In this document: positions 18,656-28,007 of the stretch, in pieces | How the letters are laid out: each line of letters begins with the position of its first letter | How positions within the stretch are numbered: position 1 is the stretch's first letter | Source: Salipiger thiooxidans | GTDB lineage: Bacteria > Pseudomonadota > Alphaproteobacteria > Rhodobacterales > Rhodobacteraceae | Assembly (NCBI RefSeq): GCF_900102075.1 | Contig: NZ_FNAV01000009.1 | Coordinates: 62,001 to 126,000 of the forward strand | Direction: 5' to 3' | Length of the DNA: 64,000 nucleotides | Notes under the pieces: model-generated | What the model saw: only the letters and a program-made list of their open reading frames with translations | The model's database searches: none | Told to the model about the DNA's origin: nothing | Position numbers and translations under genes: made by a program

Positions 18656-20302
18656 TCAGGCGCGACGCTCGGCCTGCAGACCGCGCCAGATGGCGAAGCA
18701 CATCACCAGCAGCACGCACGTGAACGGAAGACCCGTCGAGATCACCATCGACTGCAGCGATTGCAGCCCGCCCGCGGAGAGCAGCAGCACGATGGCCACC
18801 GCGCCCTCGAAGACGCACCAGAACACACGCTGCGGCACGGGCGCATCGACCTTGCCACCGGCGGTGATGGTGTCGATGACCAGCGAGCCCGAGTCCGACG
18901 AGGTCACGAAGAACACGATGACCAGCACGATCGCGATGACCGAAGTGATGGACGAGAGCGGCAGCCCCTCGAGCATTGCGAAGAGCGACAGCGGCGGGTT
19001 GTAGCTGTCGATGACCTGCGCCTTCACGGCGCTGTTGGCCGGGTCGGAGACGACCTGGTCGATGGCCACACCGCCGAAGACCGCCATCCACAGCACACAG
19101 ACGAGGCTCGGGATGATCAGCACGCAGATCACGAACTCGCGCACGGTCCGCCCGCGCGACACGCGCGCGATGAACATGCCCACGAACGGCGACCAGGAGA
19201 TCCACCACGCCCAGTAGAACGAGGTCCAGCCCTGCACGAAGCCGGTGTCGTCACGGCCGACCGGGTTCGAGAGCGGAACGACATCCACCAGATACGCCCC
19301 GAGACCGGTGACGAAGTCCGAGAGGATGACCATGGTCGGGCCGGCGAAGAGCACGAAAAGCAGCAGCACGGCGGCGATCGCCATGTTGATCTCGGACAGC
19401 ACCTTCACGCCCCCGTCGAGACCGCGCAGCACCGAGACCAGTGCGATTCCGGTGATGCAGGTGATGATGATGACCTGCATGGTCGGGCCGATGGGCAGGC
19501 CGAAGACGTGGTTGAGGCCCGCATTCGCCTGCTGCGCCCCGAAGCCCAGCGAGGTCGCCAGACCGAAGAGCGTGGCGAAGACCGCGAGGATGTCGATGAC
19601 GTGGCCCCACCAGCCCCAGACGCGCTCGCCGAGGATCGGGTAGAAGGCCGAGCGGATCGTCAGCGGCAGGCCCTTGTTATAGCTGAAGAGCGCCAGTGCC
19701 AGAGCCACAACCGCGTAGATCGCCCAGGGGTGCAGGCCCCAGTGGAAGATCGTCGCCGCAAGGCCCATGGTCTTGGCGGCGTCGACGTTCTCGGGGATGA
19801 GCTCGCCCGCCTCGTTGAACGGCGACGGCACGCCCAGCGGCTCGGAGATCGCCATGTGGTAAACCGGTTCGAGCACGCCGAAGAACATCAGGCCGATGCC
19901 CATGCCGGCGGCGAAGAGCATCGCGAACCAGCCGATGTAGGTGTAGTCGGGCGAGGCCTCGGCGCCGCCGAGGCGCACCGAACCCGCCGGCGTCACGATC
20001 AGCAGCAGGCAGAACAGCACGAAGATGTTCGCCGCCCCGAGGAAGAACCAGTCGAAGGTCTTGGTGACGGTGTTGAACAGCCAGGTGAAGACCGAGCCCG
20101 CCTGTTCCGGAAGCGCCAGCGCGTAGAACACGAAGGCGACGATGGCGATCCCCGAGATGGCGAAGACCGGGTTGTGGATGTCGAAGCCGAACGGCCCCAG
20201 CGATCCATCTATGTTGTCCTGACCGATCTCGTAATCGGTGTCGATGATATCCGCGCTGCCTTCCGGCGCGGGGATACCCTGGTCGGCGTTCGTGTCACTC
20301 AT
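18656..20302 (-). CDS. BCCT-family betaine/choline/carnitine-type transporter
   Basis: A 548-residue transporter with twelve membrane segments. The substrate/sodium glycine stretch GMGIGLMFFGVLEP lies near residue 137, and the TM8 signature WAWWISWSPFVGMFIARVSR near residue 350 carries the aromatic-box tryptophans that bind quaternary ammonium groups. The M-I-G-L content of the glycine stretch fits a Na+-coupled betaine-type carrier, but choline, glycine betaine and DMSP cannot be told apart. Charged N- and C-terminal tails are short, so osmosensing by a long C-terminal helix is not obvious. A UspA gene lies 73 nt upstream on the same strand and is probably co-transcribed. Confidence 0.92.
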   Translation of the reverse strand: MSDTNADQGIPAPEGSADIIDTDYEIGQDNIDGSLGPFGFDIHNPVFAISGIAIVAFVFYALALPEQAGSVFTWLFNTVTKTFDWFFLGAANIFVLFCLLLIVTPAGSVRLGGAEASPDYTYIGWFAMLFAAGMGIGLMFFGVLEPVYHMAISEPLGVPSPFNEAGELIPENVDAAKTMGLAATIFHWGLHPWAIYAVVALALALFSYNKGLPLTIRSAFYPILGERVWGWWGHVIDILAVFATLFGLATSLGFGAQQANAGLNHVFGLPIGPTMQVIIITCITGIALVSVLRGLDGGVKVLSEINMAIAAVLLLFVLFAGPTMVILSDFVTGLGAYLVDVVPLSNPVGRDDTGFVQGWTSFYWAWWISWSPFVGMFIARVSRGRTVREFVICVLIIPSLVCVLWMAVFGGVAIDQVVSDPANSAVKAQVIDSYNPPLSLFAMLEGLPLSSITSVIAIVLVIVFFVTSSDSGSLVIDTITAGGKVDAPVPQRVFWCVFEGAVAIVLLLSAGGLQSLQSMVISTGLPFTCVLLVMCFAIWRGLQAERRA

Positions 20303-20375
20303 GTCACGACATATCCCTCTTTTTGTTGTGGTTTCGCAGCTGAGACCCCGTGCGGACGAACCCGCGGAACGGGGT

Positions 20376-20789
20376 TCAGCGCACCAGCATCACCGAAACA
20401 TCCGCCCGCGAGGCGATGCTGCCTCCGTTGGACGGCCAGAAATGGTCTGCGACGTTGGGAATGTGGCTTGCCATGACCACGAGGTCGGCCCCGGTCTCCG
20501 TCACCGCCTTGAGCAGCGTCGGATCGAGATCGACCGCGGGGTCGTGGCTGGTGTAGGCGCGCGCCTCGGTCGCGATGCCGCGCTCGGTCGCCTGACTGGC
20601 GGCGAAGGCGGCGAGCTTCTCGGCATATTCCGCAGGGGTGTGCGCGATCTTCGAGGGAAGCGACGCCGTCACCCCCACATAGACTGCCGTGGCCCCGTAA
20701 TGCGCCGCCAGATCCGCCGCGCAGAGCAGGGCTTTTTCAAGCTTCTCCGCGTGCATGAGATCCACCGGCACCATGATGCGTTTGAACAT
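20376..20789 (-). CDS. universal stress protein (UspA family)
   Basis: A 137-residue single Usp domain beginning MFKRIMVPVDLMHAEKLEKAL. The C-terminal nucleotide-binding loop is altered: after VVMASHIPN the usual G-2x-G-9x-G(S/T) pattern appears as HFWPSNGGSIASRADVSVMLV, so ATP binding is uncertain. The start at 20789 has AGGAGGGA directly upstream. It precedes the BCCT gene with a 73-nt gap. Usp proteins encoded next to osmolyte transporters (TeaD with the TRAP ectoine carrier) tune transport, so a regulatory role over the BCCT carrier is a reasonable inference. A perfect nine-base palindrome lies about 185-210 nt upstream. Confidence 0.86.
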   Translation of the reverse strand: MFKRIMVPVDLMHAEKLEKALLCAADLAAHYGATAVYVGVTASLPSKIAHTPAEYAEKLAAFAASQATERGIATEARAYTSHDPAVDLDPTLLKAVTETGADLVVMASHIPNVADHFWPSNGGSIASRADVSVMLVR

Positions 20790-20972
20790 CGGTCCCTCCT
20801 TTGTCCCGTCCCGCCGGAATTCTTCCGGCTCCCGATAGGTGCTTGTGCAGTAGTGCGGCACCTTGCCCGGTCTCGGGTCTTGATGTTGGTGACGGCGTGT
20901 TTGACGCGTCACGACTGCAAGCCTAGCGCGAATGGGCCCGAAAGCAAAAACCCGGGCGGCAGATGGATGTCT

Positions 20973-20998
20973 GTTTGCGACATTATCTGGTCGCAAAC
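20973..20998. promoter_or_regulatory. perfect inverted repeat, RegA/PrrA-like, upstream of uspA
   Basis: Arms GTTTGCGAC and GTCGCAAAC (nine bases each, perfect) flank the 8-nt spacer ATTATCTG. The half-sites GCGAC...GTCGC match the loose GCGNC-N(x)-GNCGC consensus of the redox regulator RegA/PrrA/RegR. It stands in the 279-nt gap between uspA and the acrylyl-CoA-reductase relic, both on the minus strand, about 185 nt upstream of the uspA start. The regulator is inferred. Confidence 0.4.
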
Positions 20999-21068
20999 GC
21001 GCCAGAGGGACCCGGTTAGCATCGCCCGCCCCGGAATCGCAACCCGATCACGGGATGTAACGGAAGGG

Positions 21069-21293
21069 TCAGGCGTTGACGTCGACGACGACGCGGCCCT
21101 TGACCTGCCCCTTGAGAATGTCGGCGCCGCGCGCCGGCAATGCTCCCCCCACGGCCTCGACGCAGCCGGCCCAAGTCTCGCTCTCGAGCGGGCGCTTCTC
21201 GGTATCGGGCAGGTGCTCTAGGGCGGGCTGCTTCACCGAGGCCGCTGTCCCGCCGCTCGCCGCGTCCTTCTCGACCGCCAATGCGTTGAACAT
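21069..21293 (-). pseudogene. internally deleted acrylyl-CoA reductase (AcuI/YhdH) relic
   Basis: A 74-codon frame made of three separated pieces of an AcuI/YhdH-type medium-chain oxidoreductase joined in frame. MFNALAVEKDAASGGTAASV is the normal N-terminus. KRPLESETWAGCVEAVGGA is a mid-protein segment (E. coli YhdH has SRPLEKQVWAGAIDTVGD). ADILKGQVKGRVVVDVNA is the normal C-terminus. Intact proteins have about 325-330 residues, so about 250 residues including the catalytic and NADPH sites are gone. A GAGGAG site still precedes the ATG at 21293. The segment matches are from memory of the family. It is almost certainly non-functional as a reductase. Confidence 0.72.
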
Positions 21294-21371
21294 CTTCTCC
21301 TCTTTGCGCCGGGGCATACGTGCGCCCCGCGTCTCAGTGCTGCGGGTCTACCATCGCGGCCCCTGCCCGGG

Positions 21372-21887
21372 TCACAGCCACGGCCCCTCGCCCGGCATGA
21401 AGGCAAGATCGCTGACCCAGCCCTCGGCGCCTGCGGCGGTTGCCATCGCGTGGATCTGGCCACGGTGGTGGGCCTGATGGTTGAACATGTGCGCGACGCA
21501 AAGCCCGAGTGGCCTGACCTGTTCGCGGCCGGTGGCGCCGGAATACCAGCGCAGGTCGCCGCTGAGCTCGACCGCGCGCAGCCCCTCGCCCCAGAGGATC
21601 AGCCGCGAATCCAGCCGGAAGCGCTCGGCGCTCCACGCGCCCAGCGTGGGCGTAATCTCGACGCTGCCGGAGATCCCGACCTCGGGCCGCGGCCAGCCGG
21701 CGAAACGGCTCATCCAGACCATGTCGGCCCAGAGCAGGTGGTTCACCGTGGCGAAGATCGACCCGAAGAAGGCGCCGCGCTCGGCGCGCCGGGCGGCATC
21801 GGGCATCGCCTCGAGCACGCTCTTCATCTGCCGGTTCTGCCATGCATTGTACCGCGCCATCGTCAGCACGAACTCGGGGCTCAGCAT
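21372..21887 (-). CDS. DinB-family protein
   Basis: A 171-residue four-helix DinB/YfiT-like protein. The candidate metal ligands are His50 in ATVNHLLWAD and the histidines of HMFNHQAHHRGQIH near residues 133-146, which fit the three-His site of the family. DinB-like proteins include thiol-dependent S-transferases and many of unknown function, and the substrate cannot be inferred. The start at 21887 has AAGGAG at about 9 nt. It is divergent from the TRAP transporter operon; the 455-nt gap between them holds several regulatory-looking palindromes. Confidence 0.86.
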   Translation of the reverse strand: MLSPEFVLTMARYNAWQNRQMKSVLEAMPDAARRAERGAFFGSIFATVNHLLWADMVWMSRFAGWPRPEVGISGSVEITPTLGAWSAERFRLDSRLILWGEGLRAVELSGDLRWYSGATGREQVRPLGLCVAHMFNHQAHHRGQIHAMATAAGAEGWVSDLAFMPGEGPWL

Positions 21888-21963
21888 CGGGGGCTGCTCC
21901 TTGTTGTCCCGGTCCCAGTGCGGCCGCGCGACGCCGCAGGACGACTCGGCGCTTCACAGCCAG

Positions 21964-21974
21964 TTGTCTGACAA
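21964..21974. promoter_or_regulatory. candidate FadR-subfamily GntR operator
   Basis: TTGTCTGACAA is a perfect 11-bp palindrome that fits the TNGTNNNACNA core recognised by FadR-type GntR regulators. It sits 14 nt before the start codon of a truncated GntR-like reading frame and between the divergent dinB-like and dctP genes. Assignment to a regulator is inferred. Confidence 0.5.
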
Positions 21975-21988
21975 ATGAGCGGGTGGGC

Positions 21989-22186
21989 ATGTCGCCCGCA
22001 ACCTCTCGCAAGCCAGATCGCTCCACCGAGATCGCCGCAGTCCTCCGCGATGCCGTCGTGGCGGGCAGATTGGCGGTGGGCGATCCCCCGATGAGACGCA
22101 GCCCGACGCACCGCCGCCTTGATCCGGCTCAAGGACGGGCGCGAAATACGCGCATTCTGGCATGTGTTCCGCCGTCGGTACTCTGA
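21989..22186 (+). pseudogene. truncated GntR-family regulator N-terminus
   Basis: The frame beginning MSPATSRKPDRST continues EIAAVLRDAVVAGRLAVGD, which looks like the first helix and wing approach of a GntR winged-helix domain (typical form: 'I...LRD.I..GRL..GD.LP.E..LA'). After GDPP the similarity stops: the rest (MRRSPTHRRLDPAQG...) is unrelated, and the frame ends at 22186 after 65 codons. Regulators of this family commonly lie next to TRAP transporter operons, so this is probably the remnant of the local regulator. The evidence is about 30 residues of recognisable pattern, so confidence is limited. Confidence 0.42.
22117..22134. promoter_or_regulatory. candidate FNR/CRP-family box
   Basis: CCTTGATCCGGCTCAAGG has perfect six-base arms (CCTTGA / TCAAGG). 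The core TTGAT-CCGG-CTCAA matches the FNR-type consensus TTGAT-N4-ATCAA at nine of ten positions. It is about 210 nt upstream of dctP, rather far for direct activation unless transcription starts well upstream. The regulator (FnrL, DnrD or NnrR type) is not identifiable. Confidence 0.45.
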
Positions 22187-22342
22187 CACCGCGCAACGAA
22201 CAGGGTTCCCTTGCGGAAAAGCGCGGTTTTCTCCGCAGTATTGGGTATTCACACGCAATCACGGTTTCGTTAGCGTCCAGCACCGGCGGGAAAACCCGCC
22301 ACGGCGCCCTTGGGAGGGGGCGTCTGCTACAGGGAGGAACTC

Positions 22343-23407
22343 ATGACCAGAACAACCCTCGCGGCCGCGCTTGCCGCCTCTTTTGCCGTGTCCGGCGCCG
22401 CTTCGGCGCAGGAGCTTTTCGAAATGACCTCGGGCTACGCGAACAACCTGCCCATCCTCGGCACCGCATCGGTGAACTTCGTCGACAAGATCAACTCGAT
22501 CTCCACCGAGGTGGAATTCGAGCACTTCAACCCCGGCGAGCTGGTGCCCGCGCTCGAGATGCTCGATGCGACCTCGAACGGTTCGGTGGATGCCGCCTAT
22601 TCGACCAGCGGCTACTGGCAAGGCAAGATGAACGCCGCCGGCCTCTTCGCCGCCGTGCCCTTCGGCCCCGAGCCGGGCGAGATGCTGGCGTGGATGCTCT
22701 ACGACGATGGCATGAAGTACTTCCAGCAGATGTACGACGATAACGGCTACAACGTGAAGGTCATCCTCTGCGGCATGTACGCCCCCGAGACCAGCGGCTG
22801 GTTCAAGAAGGAGATCAACTCTCCGGACGATCTCAAGGGCCTGAACATGCGCTTCTTCGGCCTCGGCGCCGAGGTCATGCAGAAACTGGGCGTGTCGACC
22901 TCGCTGCTCGCGGGCGGCGACATCTTCCCGGCGCTCGAGCGCGGTGCCATCGACGCGACCGAGTTCTCGATGCCGCTGGTCGACGCGAGCCTCGGCTTCT
23001 ACAACATCGCCAAGTACAACTACTTCCCCGGCTGGCACCAGCCCTCGACCATGTTCGAGCTGCTGATCAACAAGGACCGCTGGGAGAGCCTCGACGAGAT
23101 CGCCCAGAACCAGATCGAGATCGCCTGCATGGCGAACCTGGCCGACAACTTCGCCGAGGGTGAGGCCAAGAACTTCCCCGCGATGAAGGAGAACGTCGAG
23201 GAGCACGGCGTCGAGATCAAGAACTGGAACGAGGAACAGCTCCAGGCCTTCGAGAGCGCGTGGCTGGAAGTGGCCGCCGAGCTTGCCGCCGAGGATGCGT
23301 TCTTCAAGGAGGTCTGGGACGACCTGCAGGGGTTCCGCAGCGACTACAAGCTCTGGTCCAACAACATCTACCTGCCGCGTCCCTACAACTCGGTCGCGAA
23401 CCAGTAA
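22343..23407 (+). CDS. dctP: TRAP transporter substrate-binding protein (DctP, TakP-like)
   Basis: A periplasmic solute receptor of 354 residues with a signal peptide (residues 1-23, ending AASA before QELFEM). The segment LKGLNMRFFGLGAEVMQKLG includes the conserved Arg that salt-bridges a carboxylate ligand, and SLLAGGDIFPALERGAIDATEFSMP is the hallmark TRAP block. The layout resembles the TakP/2-oxo-acid subfamily more than the short DctP proteins, so a monocarboxylic or oxo-acid ligand is likely but not proven. The ATG at 22343 follows GGGAGGAACTC. It is the first gene of a P-Q-M operon. Confidence 0.92.
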   Translation: MTRTTLAAALAASFAVSGAASAQELFEMTSGYANNLPILGTASVNFVDKINSISTEVEFEHFNPGELVPALEMLDATSNGSVDAAYSTSGYWQGKMNAAGLFAAVPFGPEPGEMLAWMLYDDGMKYFQQMYDDNGYNVKVILCGMYAPETSGWFKKEINSPDDLKGLNMRFFGLGAEVMQKLGVSTSLLAGGDIFPALERGAIDATEFSMPLVDASLGFYNIAKYNYFPGWHQPSTMFELLINKDRWESLDEIAQNQIEIACMANLADNFAEGEAKNFPAMKENVEEHGVEIKNWNEEQLQAFESAWLEVAAELAAEDAFFKEVWDDLQGFRSDYKLWSNNIYLPRPYNSVANQ

Positions 23408-23487
23408 TTCCGCATCCGTCATGACAGCTGCCGGGGCGGTCCCGTCCGCCCCGGCGCTTCTGATTTTGCGCAAAGGAGGCAGGCGCA

Positions 23488-24285
23488 ATGGCCGAGCCAG
23501 AAGAGTTCGTGGCCGCGATCTCCGATCCCGGAGAGGTCGGACGCGCCGAACACAACCGCGGTGACCGCTTCGTCGTGCGGGTGTCCAACGTCGCCGCATG
23601 GCTCTTTCCGATCCTGATGCTGGTGATCTGCGCCCAGGTGGTGCTGCGCCAGCTGGGCCACAACCAGGCCTGGATGGACGACCTGCAATGGTGGCTCTAC
23701 GGCGCCGCGGTGCTGATGGGCATCGCCTACGCGGTGACCACCAATAGCCACGTGCGGGTCGACATCTTCTACGACAACTTCGCGAAGCGGAAACGCATCC
23801 ACACCGACATCCTCGGGCTGGTCTGGCTGTTCCTGCCATTCATCATCCTGTGCTGGGATGTCACCTTCGACTACGCACTGACCTCGATCCACGCCGACGA
23901 GGGCTCGGACAGCCCCAACGGGCTGCACAACCTGTGGCTCCTGAAGAGCTTCATGAACGTGGCCTTCATCTTCATCGCGATCGCGATCTGGGCCACCTAC
24001 GTCCGCCTCTTGTCGATGCTCACGCGCCCGGCGCTGTGGAAGCAGCTGCTCTTCGCCTTTCCCTCGGTGGCCTACATCATGAACCTTGTCTTCTACCACG
24101 TGGCCTTCGGCGTCGCCTGGCTCCTGCGCGAAGACGGAGCCTCGGCGCGGGACGTCGGCCGCTCCGCCATCTTCGGCGCCTTCGAGTTCAGCGTGCACGA
24201 GATGCGCTACACCGTGCTCGCGGGCCTTGTCCTTGCCGTCGCCGCCATCGTCGTGGCACGGCTCTTCGACCGCGGGGAGGCCTGA
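23488..24285 (+). CDS. dctQ: TRAP transporter small membrane subunit (DctQ)
   Basis: Membrane subunit that pairs with DctM. At 265 residues it is longer than the usual 160-200 and shows about six hydrophobic segments. The first four (from AAWLFPILMLVICAQVVLRQ to about residue 170) form the DctQ domain, with the WMDDLQWWLYGAAVLMG motif. Two extra C-terminal segments include YTVLAGLVLAVAAIVVARLF. Extended DctQ proteins accompany the TakP-type receptors. It lies 80 nt after dctP, and a single base separates its stop from the dctM start. Confidence 0.9.
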   Translation: MAEPEEFVAAISDPGEVGRAEHNRGDRFVVRVSNVAAWLFPILMLVICAQVVLRQLGHNQAWMDDLQWWLYGAAVLMGIAYAVTTNSHVRVDIFYDNFAKRKRIHTDILGLVWLFLPFIILCWDVTFDYALTSIHADEGSDSPNGLHNLWLLKSFMNVAFIFIAIAIWATYVRLLSMLTRPALWKQLLFAFPSVAYIMNLVFYHVAFGVAWLLREDGASARDVGRSAIFGAFEFSVHEMRYTVLAGLVLAVAAIVVARLFDRGEA

Positions 24286-24286
24286 C

Positions 24287-25714
24287 ATGGGGTGGCTGAC
24301 CGTCAACGAGATCGCCGTCGCCGCGATGTTCGCGACCTTCATCTGGATGCTGTTCCGCGGCATCCCCGTGGCCTTCGCGCTAGTGGGCGTGAGCCTGCTC
24401 TTCGTGCTGATCGCCGAGATCGGGCTCGACCCTTACCGCAAAGCCTTCGAGGGCGTCATCGCCTTTGACCGCACCGGCATCGACTACCGCAAGCTGCAGG
24501 CACTGTCGGGAAGGATCTTCGGCAACACCATCAAGAACCCGGTGCTCGTGGCGCTGCCCATGTTCATCTACATGGGCCTGATGCTGGACCAGTCCGGGGT
24601 GGCGCAGCGAATGATGCACGCGATGCAGAAGCTCTTCGGCTCGCTGCGCGGGGGGCTGTCGCTCACCGTGCTGCTGATCGGCATCATCCTCGCGGCCTCG
24701 ACCGGCGTCATCGGCGCCTCGGTCACGCTGCTGGGCGTGATGGCCCTGCCCGCGATGATGGCGCAGAACTACTCCAAGCCCATCGCCACCGGCACCATCG
24801 CCTCGGCCGGCACGCTTGGGATCCTGATCCCGCCGTCGATCATGCTGGTGATCATGTCGGACCAGCTTGCCATCTCGCTGGGCGACCTGTTCATGGGGGC
24901 GCTGTTCCCAGGGCTGATCCTCGGCGCGCTCTACATCGTCTTCATCGTGATCTACGGCTTCATCTCGCCCGATTCCATGCCCGCGCCGGAACGCGCCGGG
25001 CGCGTCGGCTGGCACGAGGTGCAGGAGGTGATGATCGCGGTCATCCCGCCGATGTTGCTGATCCTGCTGGTTCTGGGCTCGATCTTCGTGGGCATCGCCA
25101 CGCCGACCGAAGCATCGGGGCTCGGCGCGCTGGGCGCCACCCTGCTGGCGCTCTTCGCCCGCAAGCTCAACTGGAAGGTCTTCCGCGAGGTCGCCCGTTC
25201 GACGCTGAACACCAGCGGCTACATCGTGGGCATCTTCCTTGCGGCCAACTTCTTCGCCTATGTGCTGCGGCGCTACGGCGGCGACGAGATCGTGCAGGAG
25301 CTGGTGCTCTCGGCCTTCGACAGCCCCTACCTGACCGTGGGCTTCATCCTGTTCATCGTGTTCTGCCTCGGCTTCCTGCTCGACTGGATCGAAATCACCA
25401 TCATCATCATGCCGCTGATGCTGCCGATCATTCACGGGCTCGAACTGGCGGTGCCGGGCTTCGACCAGGTGCGCGACCCGCAGGTGGTCTGGTTCGCGAT
25501 CCTGGTGGCGGTGACGCTGCAGACCTCGTTCCTGACGCCACCGGTGGGTTTCGCGCTCTTCTACCTCAAGGGCGTCTGCCCGCCGGGCGTGTCGCTCTCG
25601 CACATCTACAGGGGGATCATCCCCTTCGTGATGCTCCAGCTGCTGGGCCTCTTCATCGTGTTCGAGTTCCCGGCGCTGACCACGTGGCTGCCCTCGGTGG
25701 CCTACGGCGACTGA
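24287..25714 (+). CDS. dctM: TRAP transporter large permease subunit (DctM)
   Basis: A 475-residue transport subunit with twelve or more membrane segments. Conserved blocks include LPMFIYMGLMLDQSG, ASTGVIGASVTLLGVMALPAM, GTLGILIPPSIMLVI (the PPS motif) and ATPTEASGLGALGA. These form the Na+-driven elevator-type transport core of the ion-transporter superfamily. The ATG at 24287 lies behind CGGGGAGGCC at the end of dctQ, so translation is coupled. A strong hairpin terminator 40 nt beyond the stop ends the operon. Confidence 0.94.
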   Translation: MGWLTVNEIAVAAMFATFIWMLFRGIPVAFALVGVSLLFVLIAEIGLDPYRKAFEGVIAFDRTGIDYRKLQALSGRIFGNTIKNPVLVALPMFIYMGLMLDQSGVAQRMMHAMQKLFGSLRGGLSLTVLLIGIILAASTGVIGASVTLLGVMALPAMMAQNYSKPIATGTIASAGTLGILIPPSIMLVIMSDQLAISLGDLFMGALFPGLILGALYIVFIVIYGFISPDSMPAPERAGRVGWHEVQEVMIAVIPPMLLILLVLGSIFVGIATPTEASGLGALGATLLALFARKLNWKVFREVARSTLNTSGYIVGIFLAANFFAYVLRRYGGDEIVQELVLSAFDSPYLTVGFILFIVFCLGFLLDWIEITIIIMPLMLPIIHGLELAVPGFDQVRDPQVVWFAILVAVTLQTSFLTPPVGFALFYLKGVCPPGVSLSHIYRGIIPFVMLQLLGLFIVFEFPALTTWLPSVAYGD

Positions 25715-25753
25715 GCCCCGCGCGACGGCGCGTCAGAGCCCTTCGGAAACAGG

Positions 25754-25779
25754 AAGACCCGGGAGATGTCCCGGGTCTT
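25754..25779. terminator. strong terminator between dctM and nnr
   Basis: An 11-bp perfect stem (AAGACCCGGGA / TCCCGGGTCTT) with the 4-nt loop GATG. It is followed by T on the plus strand and by CC on the minus strand, so it works best for dctM. It sits between two convergent genes. Confidence 0.85.
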
Positions 25780-25818
25780 TGTCAGAATATAATAGGGGGA
25801 CCACAGGGGCGCAGCCCC

Positions 25819-27942
<2,124 letters not shown>

Positions 27943-28007
27943 GCGGCCGCACAAAGAACAAACAAACATTATCCGGACCCAAGAAGTCACAGAAAGGGAT
28001 GAACGGA

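Larger units (their letters stand above)
21888..22342. other. regulatory gap between dinB-like gene and TRAP operon
   Basis: This 455-nt gap contains no complete gene. It holds a GntR-type palindrome (21964-21974), a truncated GntR-like start (21989-22186), an FNR/CRP-type palindrome (22117-22134), a bulged hairpin TGCGGAAAA...TTTTCTCCGCA (22212-22237) and a perfect GGCGGG-AAAA-CCCGCC hairpin (22285-22300), 42 nt before the dctP start. The ribosome-binding site GGGAGG lies just before the ATG at 22343. Confidence 0.6.

Noticed and set aside
21842-22186. A complete small transcription regulator gene upstream of dctP
   Set aside because: Only about 30 residues resemble a GntR start; the frame then loses similarity and stops, so it is listed as a relic.
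21888-22342. A riboswitch leader for the TRAP operon
   Set aside because: The hairpins at 22212-22237 and 22285-22300 do not match any riboswitch class I know, and no anti-terminator pairing is evident.
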